Source: Gadus chalcogrammus
Lineage: Eukaryota > Chordata > Actinopteri > Gadiformes > Gadidae
Length of the DNA: 64,000 nucleotides
Direction of reading: 5' to 3'
Assembly: GCF_026213295.1 (NCBI RefSeq)
Contig: NC_079425.1
Location: 14,597,004 to 14,661,003, forward strand
Below, piece by piece: positions 52,142 to 62,068 of the stretch (its first letter is position 1; each line of letters starts with the position of its first letter). The position numbers and the translations under genes are program-made. The notes beneath the pieces were generated by a model that was not told the origin of the DNA, ran no database searches, and worked only from the letters and a program-made list of their open reading frames with translations.

Positions 52142-53458
52142 AGGCCGACAATGCAGGATCGGCCATTTCTTCGCTGCTTTCTCGGTTTGTGCTCACACTT
52201 TTCTCTACACAGCTCCCCCTACAGCTTCGTAGTAGATATTTTCGAAAACTGTCGTAACAACTCGTTGACGACCCTTCCCCATCCACTTATACACTAGCCA
52301 TATGCGTTTGTTTTCAAAGAAGCTGGCGAATGCGTGGAGCCATGTCCGAGGTAGGTGTACGAGTAGAGATGGTTATACAATTTGAAATGGTGTATTTGTG
52401 TCACAATAAACATAAACCTATCCTTTTTTATAGTTGACGGGGAGATGTTATATCCTAGATTAGAATTGTTTTATGTTTGGTTGTCGAACAGAACGATCAG
52501 TGTATGAGTGTTCGCCGACATATTACATAACGATAGCATGAATAATTTGCACAGCAATCGTACATTTATGTAGTATCTGCTCAAGTAAGTCAATTGTGTA
52601 CATAATTGCAGGGAGATGGATTCAGACATCGATAGGGTATGCTTGTCGCGCGTCCCAGTGGTCATAGCCAGATGCTGTGTCTGGAAGATTAGGGACACAT
52701 TTATGTTTGCGTGTAAATGTTTGCAAATAAACATTGTCAATAAATATTATTGTATATGGTTTTAAAATGTTTCCCTTTTTTTATATAACAGATGTTTGCA
52801 CCACCTTTCTTTCATTTTGTCAATAATACACACTTTTTGTTTCGAAAAATATTTATTTTGGATATTGAAAAAGATGTAGTTCTTCTTGGTTTGTGTTTTG
52901 CCTTACGGCTATGTAGCTTCTTCTTGAGGGTTCTCTGAATTGCCCCTTGACACTTGTACCCGCCCAAGTTCGGATGTGGGTGCGGCTATAACGGGGCAAG
53001 CACAATACAAAGAGGACAAAGTTCACACAAGGGTACTTACAATTTCAAGAGAAACACGGCCAAGCCTGCATCCGATTTACAGTCTTCTTTTCTTTCAGGT
53101 CACGCTATTCCTGAGAAGCTCGCCCAACATTTACTCGTGTCTGCCCTCTCTGTCGGTCAGTCTCCCTTTTCTCTTCTTCTGTTCCTCCGACACTGGGTTT
53201 CTCTGGCTCTTTTTAGTCAGCTGATCCATGATGAATGTATTCAATCCCTTCGCTACTTGTGTTTATATCGAGCCGGTTCCATGTTTGTGGGTTTGTAGTG
53301 CCGTAAAGAAACTTCCATATTCACTTTCTCTGCCAAGATGCGCTAGGGGGAGTCGAAACAGCGACCAATCGACCCATAAAATGTTATAGAACAATCACAA
53401 TGACTCTTAACCTGCTATATTAAGGTAAATCAAACTAAAAAGGTTGTATAGTTCCCCT
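52142..53458. mobile_element. TTAA-flanked DNA transposon, Kolobok-like (1317 bp)
   Basis: TTAA borders both sides (52138-52141 and 53459-53462). The terminal bases are AGG inward on both sides, but the inverted repeat is weak beyond that. Further in, AGCTCCCCCTACAGC (about 52210) is mirrored by GCGCTAGGGGGAGTC (about 53340), supporting one element. No transposase was recognised; an open frame at 52954-53298 is unidentified. TTAA also suits piggyBac, so the superfamily is tentative. Confidence 0.5.
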
Positions 53459-53462
53459 TTAA

Positions 53463-54084
53463 GATGCCAATGTCAACGTTCATACCTTTTAAATAAACAT
53501 GAAGTGAATAAGTGTCTTTAAAGAGACTAATAGTATTAGGGACCCTTATGTCAAATTTATTATAATATAATCATTATAATATGTGATATTTTTTCTTCTT
53601 TGAGTAAAGCTGGCATTTTATTAACTTAATAATAAGCAGCAGTTTAATATAGATTTATATTTCAGTTAGTTTATATACAAATATGTTTGTTCTGAGGCTG
53701 CTGGCCAGCTGCGTGGAGTGTTTATGTTAGGTTCAGAGGAGGAGCAAATAGAAAACACTAGAACCCTGTCTTTAGTGGCAGACTTCTGGCTTCAACACAC
53801 ATGTAAATGCACACACACACTCGTTGAGCCACTCACAAATACACACACATACGCATGCACTCACATAGGCGCAAACATTCACACACAAGCTCTCTCTCTC
53901 TCACACACACATGCATGCACTCATACACACCAATCACTTATACACGCAGACTCATTACACACGCGAACACACTCCAATGCACCCTTGAGCTGACTCCTCC
54001 ATTACAGCAGAGGAATAAGGAGAGGACCATCTAGCATCTCCTCAATGAATGGAAACAACATGCCCCTCTTGTTGTGACAGCTCT
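53463..54084. other. No gene seen; degenerate CA-rich tract
   Basis: AT-rich to 53700, then degenerate CACACACATGCA-type simple sequence at 53800-53990. Confidence 0.5.
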
Positions 54085-54355
54085 TTGAGATCAGATCGTA
54101 TCGTCTACAGATCAGATCGGTCGTCAGATCTTCTCGTTTTTTATATATTGGTTTGATTATATCGGTCAAATTATATCGGTCAGATCCTATCAGTTCAATT
54201 GTAATCACTGTCCGATCGTGTTGGCCGGTCAGACCATATTGGTCAGATCATTCCTGGCAGTTAGATGTTATTGGTTAGATCACATCAATCAGTTATATAG
54301 TATCAGTCGGTCAGATCGTATTGGTCTCATCATATCAATTCTTCAGATCGTTACT
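54085..54355. repeat. Degenerate minisatellite of ~17-20-bp units
   Basis: Roughly fourteen diverged units of the type ATATCGGTCAGATC / GTATTGGTCAGATCA follow one another. Each contains CAGATC or a one-base variant. Unit length varies and there are no unique spacers. Confidence 0.75.
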
Positions 54356-54432
54356 GTGTTGCTTCACCAGGACCTTGAAACCACAAACACGGGTTGGGAA
54401 AATTATTTCATGAGTTAATGAATTAGAAGATG

Positions 54433-54980
54433 GAAACCCGACCCGAGCCTGACGGGACCCGAAAGTACCCGACATGGGGTTGGGTTCTGACAAATATTTA
54501 GGAATGATTTTCGGGTTCAGGTTGTGCTCTGTCCCATCTGCCTGATAACCGTTCGAGTTGCGCGATAACTTTTCTAGTTGGCGTTGCTTTTGTGTTAACG
54601 TTCTTGTAGCAGTCGTGTTCATTTGAATTTCATAGGCAAACTGTCCTACAGAACCTCAGAACCTCTTGACATTTTGTGGAATTTATCGTTATCGCTGCCT
54701 TTTTTGTGGGCCTATAAATTAAATTAAACTGGTTATGAATCTGCGCAAGAAGCGCACATTAACAGCGAGCACAAGAGTGCTCGCTCTTGTTCTGCTCATT
54801 TGTTTACCTTTCCAAATACCTTGCAGTTGTTTAATAAAGGCCTGTTTTCATACACAAACGTAAACGTGTCATTATTATGAGAAAAAATAGACTAACTGTG
54901 TCGGGCTCGGGTCAGGCTCAGACATACTGCATATATCTTGATGCCTGTCAGGCTCGGGTCGGGCTCGGTTACTTCACTGT
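54433..54980. mobile_element. MITE with GGGTCGGG-type inverted ends
   Basis: ACCCGACCCGAGCCTGACGG (about 54436) is mirrored by GTCAGGCTCGGGTCGGGCTC near 54947-54966. Another copy, TCGGGCTCGGGTCAGGCTC, lies at 54901. This terminal word family is common in vertebrate non-autonomous DNA transposons. Exact termini and target duplication are unclear. Confidence 0.5.
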
Positions 54981-55014
54981 TGGACGCTTTTTTTTGGGTT
55001 CGAAAATAGTCTGA

Positions 55015-56583
55015 GGGCCCTATTTTAACGGTCTGAAACGCAAGTGGGAAGCGCAAAGCGCAAGTAGCTTTGTGGGCGGTTCTACGGCGCTATCGCTATT
55101 TTACAGGCGGATAAATGACGCTTGCGCCGCGGCGCAAGTGTCAAAAGGGTTGGTCTGAAGCAGCCTAATTACCCGTAGGTGTGGTTTGGGCGTAACGTGC
55201 AACAAACCAATGAGAGTGCCAGCTCCCATCCCCTTTAAGAGCCATGAGCGCATTTGAATCGGACGAGTTGATATTTTGACAGCGCGTCTGCAGTCTCCGA
55301 GAATTTCATACTGCAAATGGCTTAGTTTATTGCCAAATAGCCTAATATGGCATAATTCACACATGGAATATACTGAGTCCTCAAATACATTTCGGCAAAG
55401 AAAACGTATGATAGGCTATAACATATGATATGCGGTAACTGTGGTTCTATTTAATGATATACGCAATACATTATAAACATTGTTTCTTATCAGTATTGTA
55501 TGCTATCCTAATATGCATGTGTCCCCGCGGTAATATAGGCCTACATTGCCATTGATTGTATTATGCGTTACGTTTTTAGTTTGCCCAAGTGAAGGAGTTC
55601 AAGTACCTCGGGGTCTTGTTCGCGAGTGAGGGAACTATGGAGCGTGAGATTGGCCGGAGAATCGGAGCAGCGGGGGCGGTATTGCGTTCGCTTTACCGTT
55701 GTTACGAAAAGAGAGCTGAGCCGCAAGGCAAAGCTCTCGATCTAGCGGTCGATCTTCGTTCCTATCCTCACCTATGGTCATGAGGGTTGGGTGATGACCG
55801 AAAGGACGAGATAGGGATAGGGTGAGAAGCTCAGCCATCCGTGAGGAACTCGGATTAGAGCCGCTGCTCCTTTACTTAGAAAGGAGTCAGCTGAGGTGGT
55901 TCGGGCATCTGGTAAGGATAAGAAATACCATGCAAATTAAATTTAAATGAAGTGAAATTTCGAGGTTGGAAACTGGGCGCCTTACAGAGCACACACGCGC
56001 GCCCGCATTCATTCATTATTTTTAACACTCACTCGCGGTAAAACAATGTTTTTCACGATCAAATAGGCCTACTCATCAATCCTAAAAGTTATGGGCATGT
56101 AGGCCTACACGATGTCTGTGTCAAGAAAATATGTGTTTGCTGTACGGTGTTTGCAGATGCATTGATTTAAAAGTACAACTTATTACCGCTGCATCAGCTG
56201 TTCTTTCCCAAATAATTTACCAAGAATGTGCGGCTAGGTAGATGAGAGAAGCAAAGTGTATGCGCGAGGTGCACAAGCAATCCGTATGCATCGCATGCGC
56301 ATGTATGCATCCGCCCTTAAAATAGCGTCTGAACAACGCGCCACTGACTTTAAACCAGGTATTTCCTGGTCAGTAGCGCAATGGTATTCAGAGACGGCAA
56401 AATACCGTTTGCGCCAGAACACACCTCCTCCTTCCGCCGAACCGCCCCTTGCGGCGCATGATCAATCCCTAATTTACCGGCGAGTGGCGCTGGTGGGAAA
56501 AGAACGCTTTGCGCCAGTTGTAAACTAGCAACGACACATGCGCCAGTGACTAAGTCACTTGCGCCGGATGCAAGATAGGGCCC
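55015..56583. mobile_element. Harbinger-like element (1569 bp) carrying a LINE fragment
   Basis: The left end GGGCCCTATTTTAACGGTCT and right end (reverse-complemented) GGGCCCTATCTTGCATCCGG match in the first nine to eleven bases. Further inward CGCAAGTG, GCGCCAG and TTGCGCC words recur at both sides. TGA flanks both ends (55012-55014 and 56584-56586), a 3-bp duplication compatible with PIF/Harbinger. No transposase was found; the interior is interrupted near 55585-55930 by a LINE fragment. Confidence 0.6.
55585..55930 (+). pseudogene. LINE fragment: post-polymerase region
   Basis: One frame reads VKEFKYLGVLFASEGTMERE and IGRRIGAAGAVLRSLYR. After frame changes come KRELSRKAKLSI, FVPILTYGHEGWVMTER and AEVVRASGKD-like sequence, the last corresponding to the LRWFGHLVR region. 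This is the segment after the reverse transcriptase in a common fish non-LTR family (EFKYLGVLFTSEG...). Both ends are truncated and at least three frame changes occur. It lies inside the Harbinger-like element, so it arrived later. Confidence 0.75.
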
Positions 56584-56631
56584 TGATAGTGTCTACTAAT
56601 GTACACATATGGCAAATCACTTGAACTTGTT

Positions 56632-56745
56632 TGATACACAGTCTATGTTAAGTGAGTTTAACCTGTATGAAATATAGTCTATGTTACGTCAGTTTAACCT
56701 TTATTATGTATATTCTATGTTACGTCAGTTTAAGCTGTATTATGT
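56632..56745. repeat. ~44-bp tandem repeat, about 2.5 copies
   Basis: The unit contains TCTATGTTACGTCAGTTTAA followed by CCTGTATTATGTATA-like sequence. It runs directly up to the hAT terminus at 56746. Confidence 0.8.
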
Positions 56746-58310
56746 AGTAGGGCGACCAGGCGTCCAGCTCTAGGGCGGACAGTCCGGATTTTCAATGCCC
56801 TGTCCGATGTCCGGCGCAGCGGACGCCGGACGCAGGCTGGATGCGTATTTGTTCTCTTTGTTCGCCTAGTAGTGTTCTCCTCACTACTAGGCTTGAAGAG
56901 CAGAGTTTTTTAATCTTTGCTGAGCTGCAGCACAATATCCAATCATAGACTGTAAAAAATGCATCCAACGATGTAACATGTCTGGTCTTACAAATGATGG
57001 CTAAGAGCGGTGTCAGATGACCTGCTTATCATTGGTTAAAAAAGTTAACAAGGGTCCATGTGCTGCTACGTCATATGACATTGACAGAAAGTTAGCATCA
57101 TGCCAAAACGCAAGACCTCATTTAATTCTGAATGGACAAAAGAGCATGAATTTATAACGAAAAGTAGTCGAGACTCATTCCATGGCTTCTGCACACTTTG
57201 TCGATGCGATGTCGACGTAAGCAGTCAGGGGAAAGCTGTAATTGAACGGCATGCGGGTACCGATAAACATAAAAGTAATAAACGTGCGGCAGGTACCTCT
57301 TCAATGAGGAAGTTTCGTCGCCCCTCAATAACAAAATAACCGCTGCGGAGCTGTGCAAGGTGTACCATGCTGTAAAGCATCACCAGTCCTGCAGAAGTGT
57401 AGACTGCGGCGTGAAAGTGGACCGGGAGATTTTCAGTGACTCGCCCACAGCTAAAGGGATGACCTGTGGCCGAATAAAAGCCAAGGCATTGTGCGAGAAC
57501 GTCCTCGCTCCCTATTCGGTACAGTTACATACCGACTACATAAAAGAAAACAACCTACCCTTTTCTGTGGCAACCGACGCCTCAAATAAAGGAACAACAA
57601 AGTGTTTTCCCATTGTGGTAAGGTATTTTCACTTTGATGAAGGCATCCAACATGTCCTGTTGGATTTTTATAGTGACAGCAACGAAACATCAGGATCCAT
57701 AACAAACCAGCCGCTGGCAAAACTTGAGATGTCTCGCTTAGGGGTGAAAAACATGTCTGCATATGCAGCAGACAACGCCAGTGTCAATTATGGAAAACAT
57801 ACGTGTGTATCAGAAGCTGAAACTGAGTCAACAAGATGTGCTCCCTGCAAACTGTTTGGCCCATACTCTGCATAATGCAACCAGATATACAGCAAGCAGC
57901 CTTGATGTTGATGTGGAAAATGCTGTGCTGAAGGTTTACAGCCATGTCAGCATATCAACAAGCAGAACAGCACAATTTAAGGAATTCTGTGAGTTTGTGG
58001 AGATGGAGGAATGCAACCTGCTGCGGCATGTTGTCACTAGATGGTTGTCCCTGCTGCCATCTATTGACAGAATCCTGAAATATTGGAAGGCCCTGACCAG
58101 CTACTTCCAGAGTGAGGGTGAGGGGGAATGTGCCAGAATTGTGTCAAAGTTTTGGAGAGGAAAGAAATTAGGTTTCTCAGCCATGTTCTTAAGGTGCTCT
58201 CCGACACGATCGAAGCACTTGAGGCAAAATCCTTCAGCATTACATCTGTGTAAAAGGTAATGACTGAACTAAAACAAAAGCTGGAAAGAAGGATGAAGGG
58301 CAAGAAGGTG
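56746..58310 (+). mobile_element. hAT element, 5' part
   Basis: It starts TAGGGCGACCAGGCGTCC, like the hAT-type terminus TAGGGTAACCAGACGTCC interrupted at 29786/30895, followed by GTCCGATGTCCGG repeats. The transposase coding region begins at 57100. The element ends abruptly at about 58310 where RTE-like LINE sequence starts. The 3' coding part and right terminus are absent from the window. Confidence 0.65.
57100..58310 (+). pseudogene. hAT transposase, broken and truncated
   Basis: The ATG at 57100 opens MPKRKTSFNSEW and a BED-like zinc finger with CTLC near residue 33 and HAGTDKH near residue 57. After a frame change near 57340 the catalytic region follows: SVATDASNKGTTKCFPIVVR with the first Asp, and AAYAADNASVN-type sequence (SAYAADNASVNYG) with the second. 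A further frame change near 57800 leads to LPANCLAHTLHNATRY, VVTRWLSLLPSIDRIL and YFQSEGEGE, the insertion-domain region of hAT transposases. The last piece, from 58180, reads SDTIEALEAKSFSI and VMTELKQKLERRMKGK, then passes into LINE sequence. The C-terminal dimerisation domain with the third catalytic residue is missing. Confidence 0.8.
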
Positions 58311-59138
58311 GGTGCCCTCAACACAAAATGCAAGACCAGGATTGGATTCTGGAATGTGCGAACCTTGTACCAAACAAGTAAACTCGCTCAAGTAACAACA
58401 GAAATGAGAAATTATAACCTGCATATTCTCGGAATAAGTGAGAGTAGGTGGACAGGAACAGGCAGACATAAAACCAACACAGGAGAGACTGTCCTGTACT
58501 CCGGAAGGGATGACAACCAACATCATGAAGGGGTAGCCATCATCCTTAAAAAAGGAATGGAGAAATGTCTGATGGAATGGAAACCTGTAAACAGCAGACT
58601 CATGAAAGTCAGAATGTGGGGGAAACACATTAACATCACAATCATCCAATGTTATGCACCAACAAATGACAGTGATGAAATAACCAAGGACATATTCTAT
58701 GATCAGCTTCAAGCAGAATTAGAAGAAACTCCACAACATGACATGAAGATAATAATGGGCGATTTAAATGCAAAAGTAGGCAGCAATAACAAAAACTATG
58801 ACAGGGCCGTGGGGAGGGAGGGCTGCGGCATCATGAATGAAAATGGAGAGCGGCTGTTAGAGCTATTTACCATTTACAACCTTGTCATCGGAGGTACCCT
58901 ATTCCCACATTGCGACATCCACAAACTCACCTGGTGTTCCCCCAATGGAAGAGACAAGAACCAGATAGATCATCTAATGATCAACGGCACCTGGAGACGA
59001 TTACTCTTGGACGTTAGAGTCAGGAGAGGAGCTGATGTCGGCAGCGACCATCACCTAGTCACAGCAGTGCTTAAGTTAAAATTAAGGAGAGCTGGGAAGA
59101 AGATAACAGGACAGCAACATTTTGACGTGGAGAAATGA
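58260..59138 (+). pseudogene. Chimeric open frame: hAT segment fused to LINE endonuclease
   Basis: The 292-codon open frame starts at an ATG within hAT coding sequence (MTELKQKLERRMKGK) and continues in frame into the LINE endonuclease from about residue 19. Visible endonuclease motifs are IGFWNVRTLYQTSKLAQV, LGISESRWTGTG, IQCYAPTND, IIMGDLNAKVG with the Asp and Asn, LTWCSPNGRDKNQIDHLMI, and GADVGSDHHLVTA with the catalytic Ser-Asp-His. All main catalytic motifs of an apurinic/apyrimidinic-type nuclease are present and no internal stop breaks the domain. The frame ends at the stop at 59136 just before the linker. Whether it is expressed is unknown. The resemblance is to the endonuclease of RTE-type LINEs, as in the BovB-derived part of bovine CFDP2. 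Confidence 0.75.
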
Positions 59139-59150
59139 CATGACCCCAAA

Positions 59151-61157
59151 GTGAAGGCCGCTTTCATATTACAGCTGAAAAACAGATTGCAAGCTCTGGC
59201 AGTCACGAGTGACAACACGCAAAAAGGACCTGATGATGCCAACATTAAATGGGAACAGATCAAAACCGCTTACTCCAATAGCAGTGAAGTCTGCCTGGAA
59301 ATAAAGCAAAGGAACAGAAAAGAGTGGATTACAGCAGACACCTGGAAAGTCATAGCAGATAGGAGAGCCCTTAAAAAGAAATTAATGGAAGCCAAGTCAG
59401 AAAGGATTAAAGATAAATACAAATTACAATATAGGGAAACCGACAGAACAGTTAAGAGGATGGCAAGAGAAAACAAGATAAATTATATAAACAGTCTTGC
59501 AGACCAGGCAGAAGAAGCAGCAAACAAGGGAGAGCAAGGTAAGGTCTACAAATTCAACCTGAACGCAGAACTGTTCAAAGTACACCCAGAACTTTCAGCA
59601 AAACTGCTCAAACCACTCTTCACATCCATATGGGAGGGGAAGACGATACCAAACGACTGGTCAAAGGGTGTAATCGTAAAGATCCCCAAGAAAGGTTCCC
59701 TAAAAAACTGCGACAACTGGTGTGGAATTACCCTTTTGTCAATTCCAAGTAAAATACTAGCAAAAGTCATCATACAAAGAATTTCTGATGCAATAGACAA
59801 GCAGCTCAGAAGAGAACAAGCAGGGTTTCGGAAAGGAAGAGTCTGTGCCGACCAAATTTTCACTCTGCGCAACATCATAGAGCAGTGTACAGAATGGCAA
59901 AGACAGCTATATATCAATTTTGTAGACTTCGTGAAAGCATTTGACAGCATACACAGGGACGGTTTATGGCGCATTCTACGTTTGTATGGGATTCCACAGG
60001 AAATCATCCTCATCATAAATTGTTTTTACACCAACTTCACATAGGTAACAGCAACCACACTTTTGAAGTCAAGACTGGAGTGAGGCAAGGATGCGTGATG
60101 TCCGCATTACTCTTCAATACCGTCATAGACTGGGTGATGTGAAGAACAACCAAAGATCAACCTAGAGGCATCAGATGGACACTATTTACAACACTTGAAG
60201 ACCTAGACTTTGCAGACGACTTGGCACTGGTTTCCCATACACACCTACATATACAAGAAAAAACATCCTGTGTCAACAGATTTGCACAACAAATAGGACT
60301 GAACATAAGCCTGAAGAAAACAGAGGTGATGACCTTAAACACACAAAATCCCCCACCTATACAAATAAATGGACTAAATATACCCGCAACAGAAGAGTTC
60401 TCATATCTGGGAAGCATTGTAAGATATGATGGAGGAACAGGCAATGACATCAAAAGCCGACTCAACAAGGCCAGAAACACATTCAGAATGATGAACAATG
60501 TGTGGAAGTCCACGAAGTACAGCATCAACACCAAACTCAAGCTATACCAGAGCTGTGTTCTCTCCACCTTACTCATCATCATCATCATTTTTTTCCCGCT
60601 CGGCGCATTTCATGGCCTTGGGGCACTTCTGCTGGAGAGTTGGAAGTCTCTGTTCCAGCATCAGCAGGATGTCTGGATTCGACATCACATCGCGACATCA
60701 GTCGGGGTTAGGTGCTTTGTCAAAGACACCGCCGTTGCTATACAGCTCTGAATGCTGGATCATGACAGAGAAAGACCTTTCCAAGATCCCTGCATTCCAC
60801 ACAAGAAACCTCAGAATAATCATACGTATTTTCTGGCCTAACACCATCTTAAACCAGCAATTACTTGCTCGGACCAACCAAGAAAGTATAGAGACCATCA
60901 TTACAAGAAGGCGGTGGAGATGGATTGGACACATCATGTGAAAAGAACAGGATGAAATTACAAAAAACGCCCTACACTGGACACCCGAAGGCAAGCGAAA
61001 GAGAGGACGACCCAAAGAAACCTGGCGTTGAACAGTGGAGAAAGAACTGAAAGCCATGAAGCAGACCTGGAGTTCAATCCAAAAGCTTGCCCAAAACAGA
61101 CAGGAGTGGAGATCCTTTGTTGCTGCCCTACATGCCAGTAGGCATAAAGGGCAGTAA
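59151..61157 (+). pseudogene. RTE-like LINE reverse transcriptase and C-terminal region, broken
   Basis: The frame from 59151 first shows a basic linker, then IVKIPKKGSLKNCDNWCGIT and LLSIPSKILAKVI, EQAGFRKGRVCADQIFTLR, and YINFVDFVKAFDSIHRDGLW with the first catalytic Asp. A frame change near 60040 is followed by KTGVRQGCVMSALLFNTVID, one stop at about 60141, and DLDFADDLALVSHTHLHIQE with the catalytic FADD. Next come LNISLKKTEVMTLNT and EEFSYLGSIVRYDGGTGNDI. After the insertion at 60580-60745 the protein resumes with SSECWIMTEKD, NTILNQQLLARTNQE and RRRWRWIGHIM, and ends WRSFVAALHASRHKGQ, with its stop at the start of the TAAG tail. Frame changes and stops make it inactive. Confidence 0.85.
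60580..60745. other. Foreign insertion within the LINE
   Basis: Protein similarity breaks off at VLSTLL and resumes at YSSECW; the intervening ~165 bp does not belong. It starts with CATCATCATCATCATTTTTT and is otherwise GC-richer and unrecognised. CTC/CTCT bases at both borders could be a very short target duplication. Confidence 0.6.
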
Positions 61158-61170
61158 GTAAGTAAGTAAG
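61155..61170 (+). repeat. (TAAG)4 LINE tail
   Basis: Four TAAG units follow the last LINE codon; the first TAA is its stop. It marks the LINE 3' end and the junction to Harbinger sequence. Confidence 0.9.
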
Positions 61171-61834
61171 CTCCCGGTTGTGGATTGAGGTAGGGTGTCA
61201 AGAGTCTTGCAGGGATAGCCACTGTCACCCAGCAAGTGACACCCAACTGGTACATCTCAAAAAGCTGCCTCAGACCGCTCTCCATTAAAATGCTCGAATC
61301 ATGGGTAGCTCCAGGCCACTTTGCAACAACATCCAGTAAGCTATGTTAAAATTTGCATCAAATACAACCTGCGTGTTAATGGAATGCACTTTCTTCCTAT
61401 TGATGAACACATCCTCATCTTTTGATGGCGCAATTATTTTATGTGCGTCCCGTCAATAGCACCGACCACATCGGATATCCCTGCAATTGCCATGAAGTTT
61501 GCTCTGATCCTGTGTATTGTTGAATGTCCAAAGGAAACCTGATAAACTGTTGGATGATATGTGGTCTAGAGAGCTAGTTGATAGTTTGGTTTATGGCACG
61601 GCTGACTGATGGTTGCGATATTTTTAAATCCTCTGCATTGCAAAGTTGAATTTCCCCTGTTGCTAAATAACGTACTGTTGCCAAACATTTTATTTGATTA
61701 TTCCTGTTAGTCAGGGATGTTATTGCATCCCGCACTAACTCGACAACAAGTTTAATACCCTCACGATTTAGCCTATATCTCTTCATTAACTCACAGTCTT
61801 CCATTGTCTCCAAAACATTTCGTCTCGCAGCCAT
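61171..61834 (-). pseudogene. PIF/Harbinger (HARBI1-like) transposase, N-terminal two thirds
   Basis: On the minus strand the ATG at 61834 begins MAARRNVLETMEDCELMKRY and RLNREGIKLVVELVRDAI. CLATVRYLATGEIQ and LKISQPSVSRAINQTIN form the helix-turn-helix-like region preceding the catalytic domain. After frame changes one reads ISDVVGAIDGTHIK (about 61460-61490) with the first catalytic Asp, and VHSINTQVVFDA. Next come AKWPGATHDSSILMESGLRQ, and the GDSGYP region (second Asp) survives only in decayed form. LLTPYLNPQPGA ends at the junction with the LINE tail. The third catalytic residue and the C-terminus are missing. Several frame changes and stops make it inactive. Confidence 0.85.
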
Positions 61835-62068
61835 TTTACGATTCTTTGTGAATAGTTCTTACTGAGTTAGGAGTCCTTTTGAGGACTTTTAAGCTCTCCT
61901 AGACTTAGGTGCTACTTTTAGGCCTAAAATACTTTGTGAATTGCTCTTAGTGAAAAAAGTTAGGAGTCCTACATTTAAGTGTGACACGCCCATTATTTTT
62001 AGGAGTTACGCCTAAATTCGCCAGTTAGGACCTACTTTTAGCCCTACGATCCTTTGTGAATACGGCCC
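61171..62068 (-). mobile_element. PIF/Harbinger element, truncated at the LINE
   Basis: Downstream of the transposase start (on the plus strand, to its right) lies non-coding sequence with repeated TTAGGAGTCCT, TAGGCCTAAAATACTTTGTG and CCTACGATCCTTTGTGAATA, ending GAATACGGCCCC near 62068. GGGGCCGTATTCACAAAG is a known style of Harbinger terminus in fish. The opposite terminus is missing. Confidence 0.7.

Larger units (their letters stand above)
58310..61170 (+). mobile_element. RTE-like LINE, 5'-truncated, with (TAAG)4 tail
   Basis: The element carries an apurinic-type endonuclease and a reverse transcriptase and ends in the short tandem tail (TAAG)4 at 61155-61170. Short repeat tails rather than poly(A) are typical of RTE-clade LINEs. 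The 5' end begins within or just before the endonuclease, fused to the hAT transposase. A linker of some 70 codons between endonuclease and polymerase seems deleted near 59540-59580, and a foreign ~165-bp segment interrupts the end of the polymerase region at 60580-60745. Confidence 0.8.
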
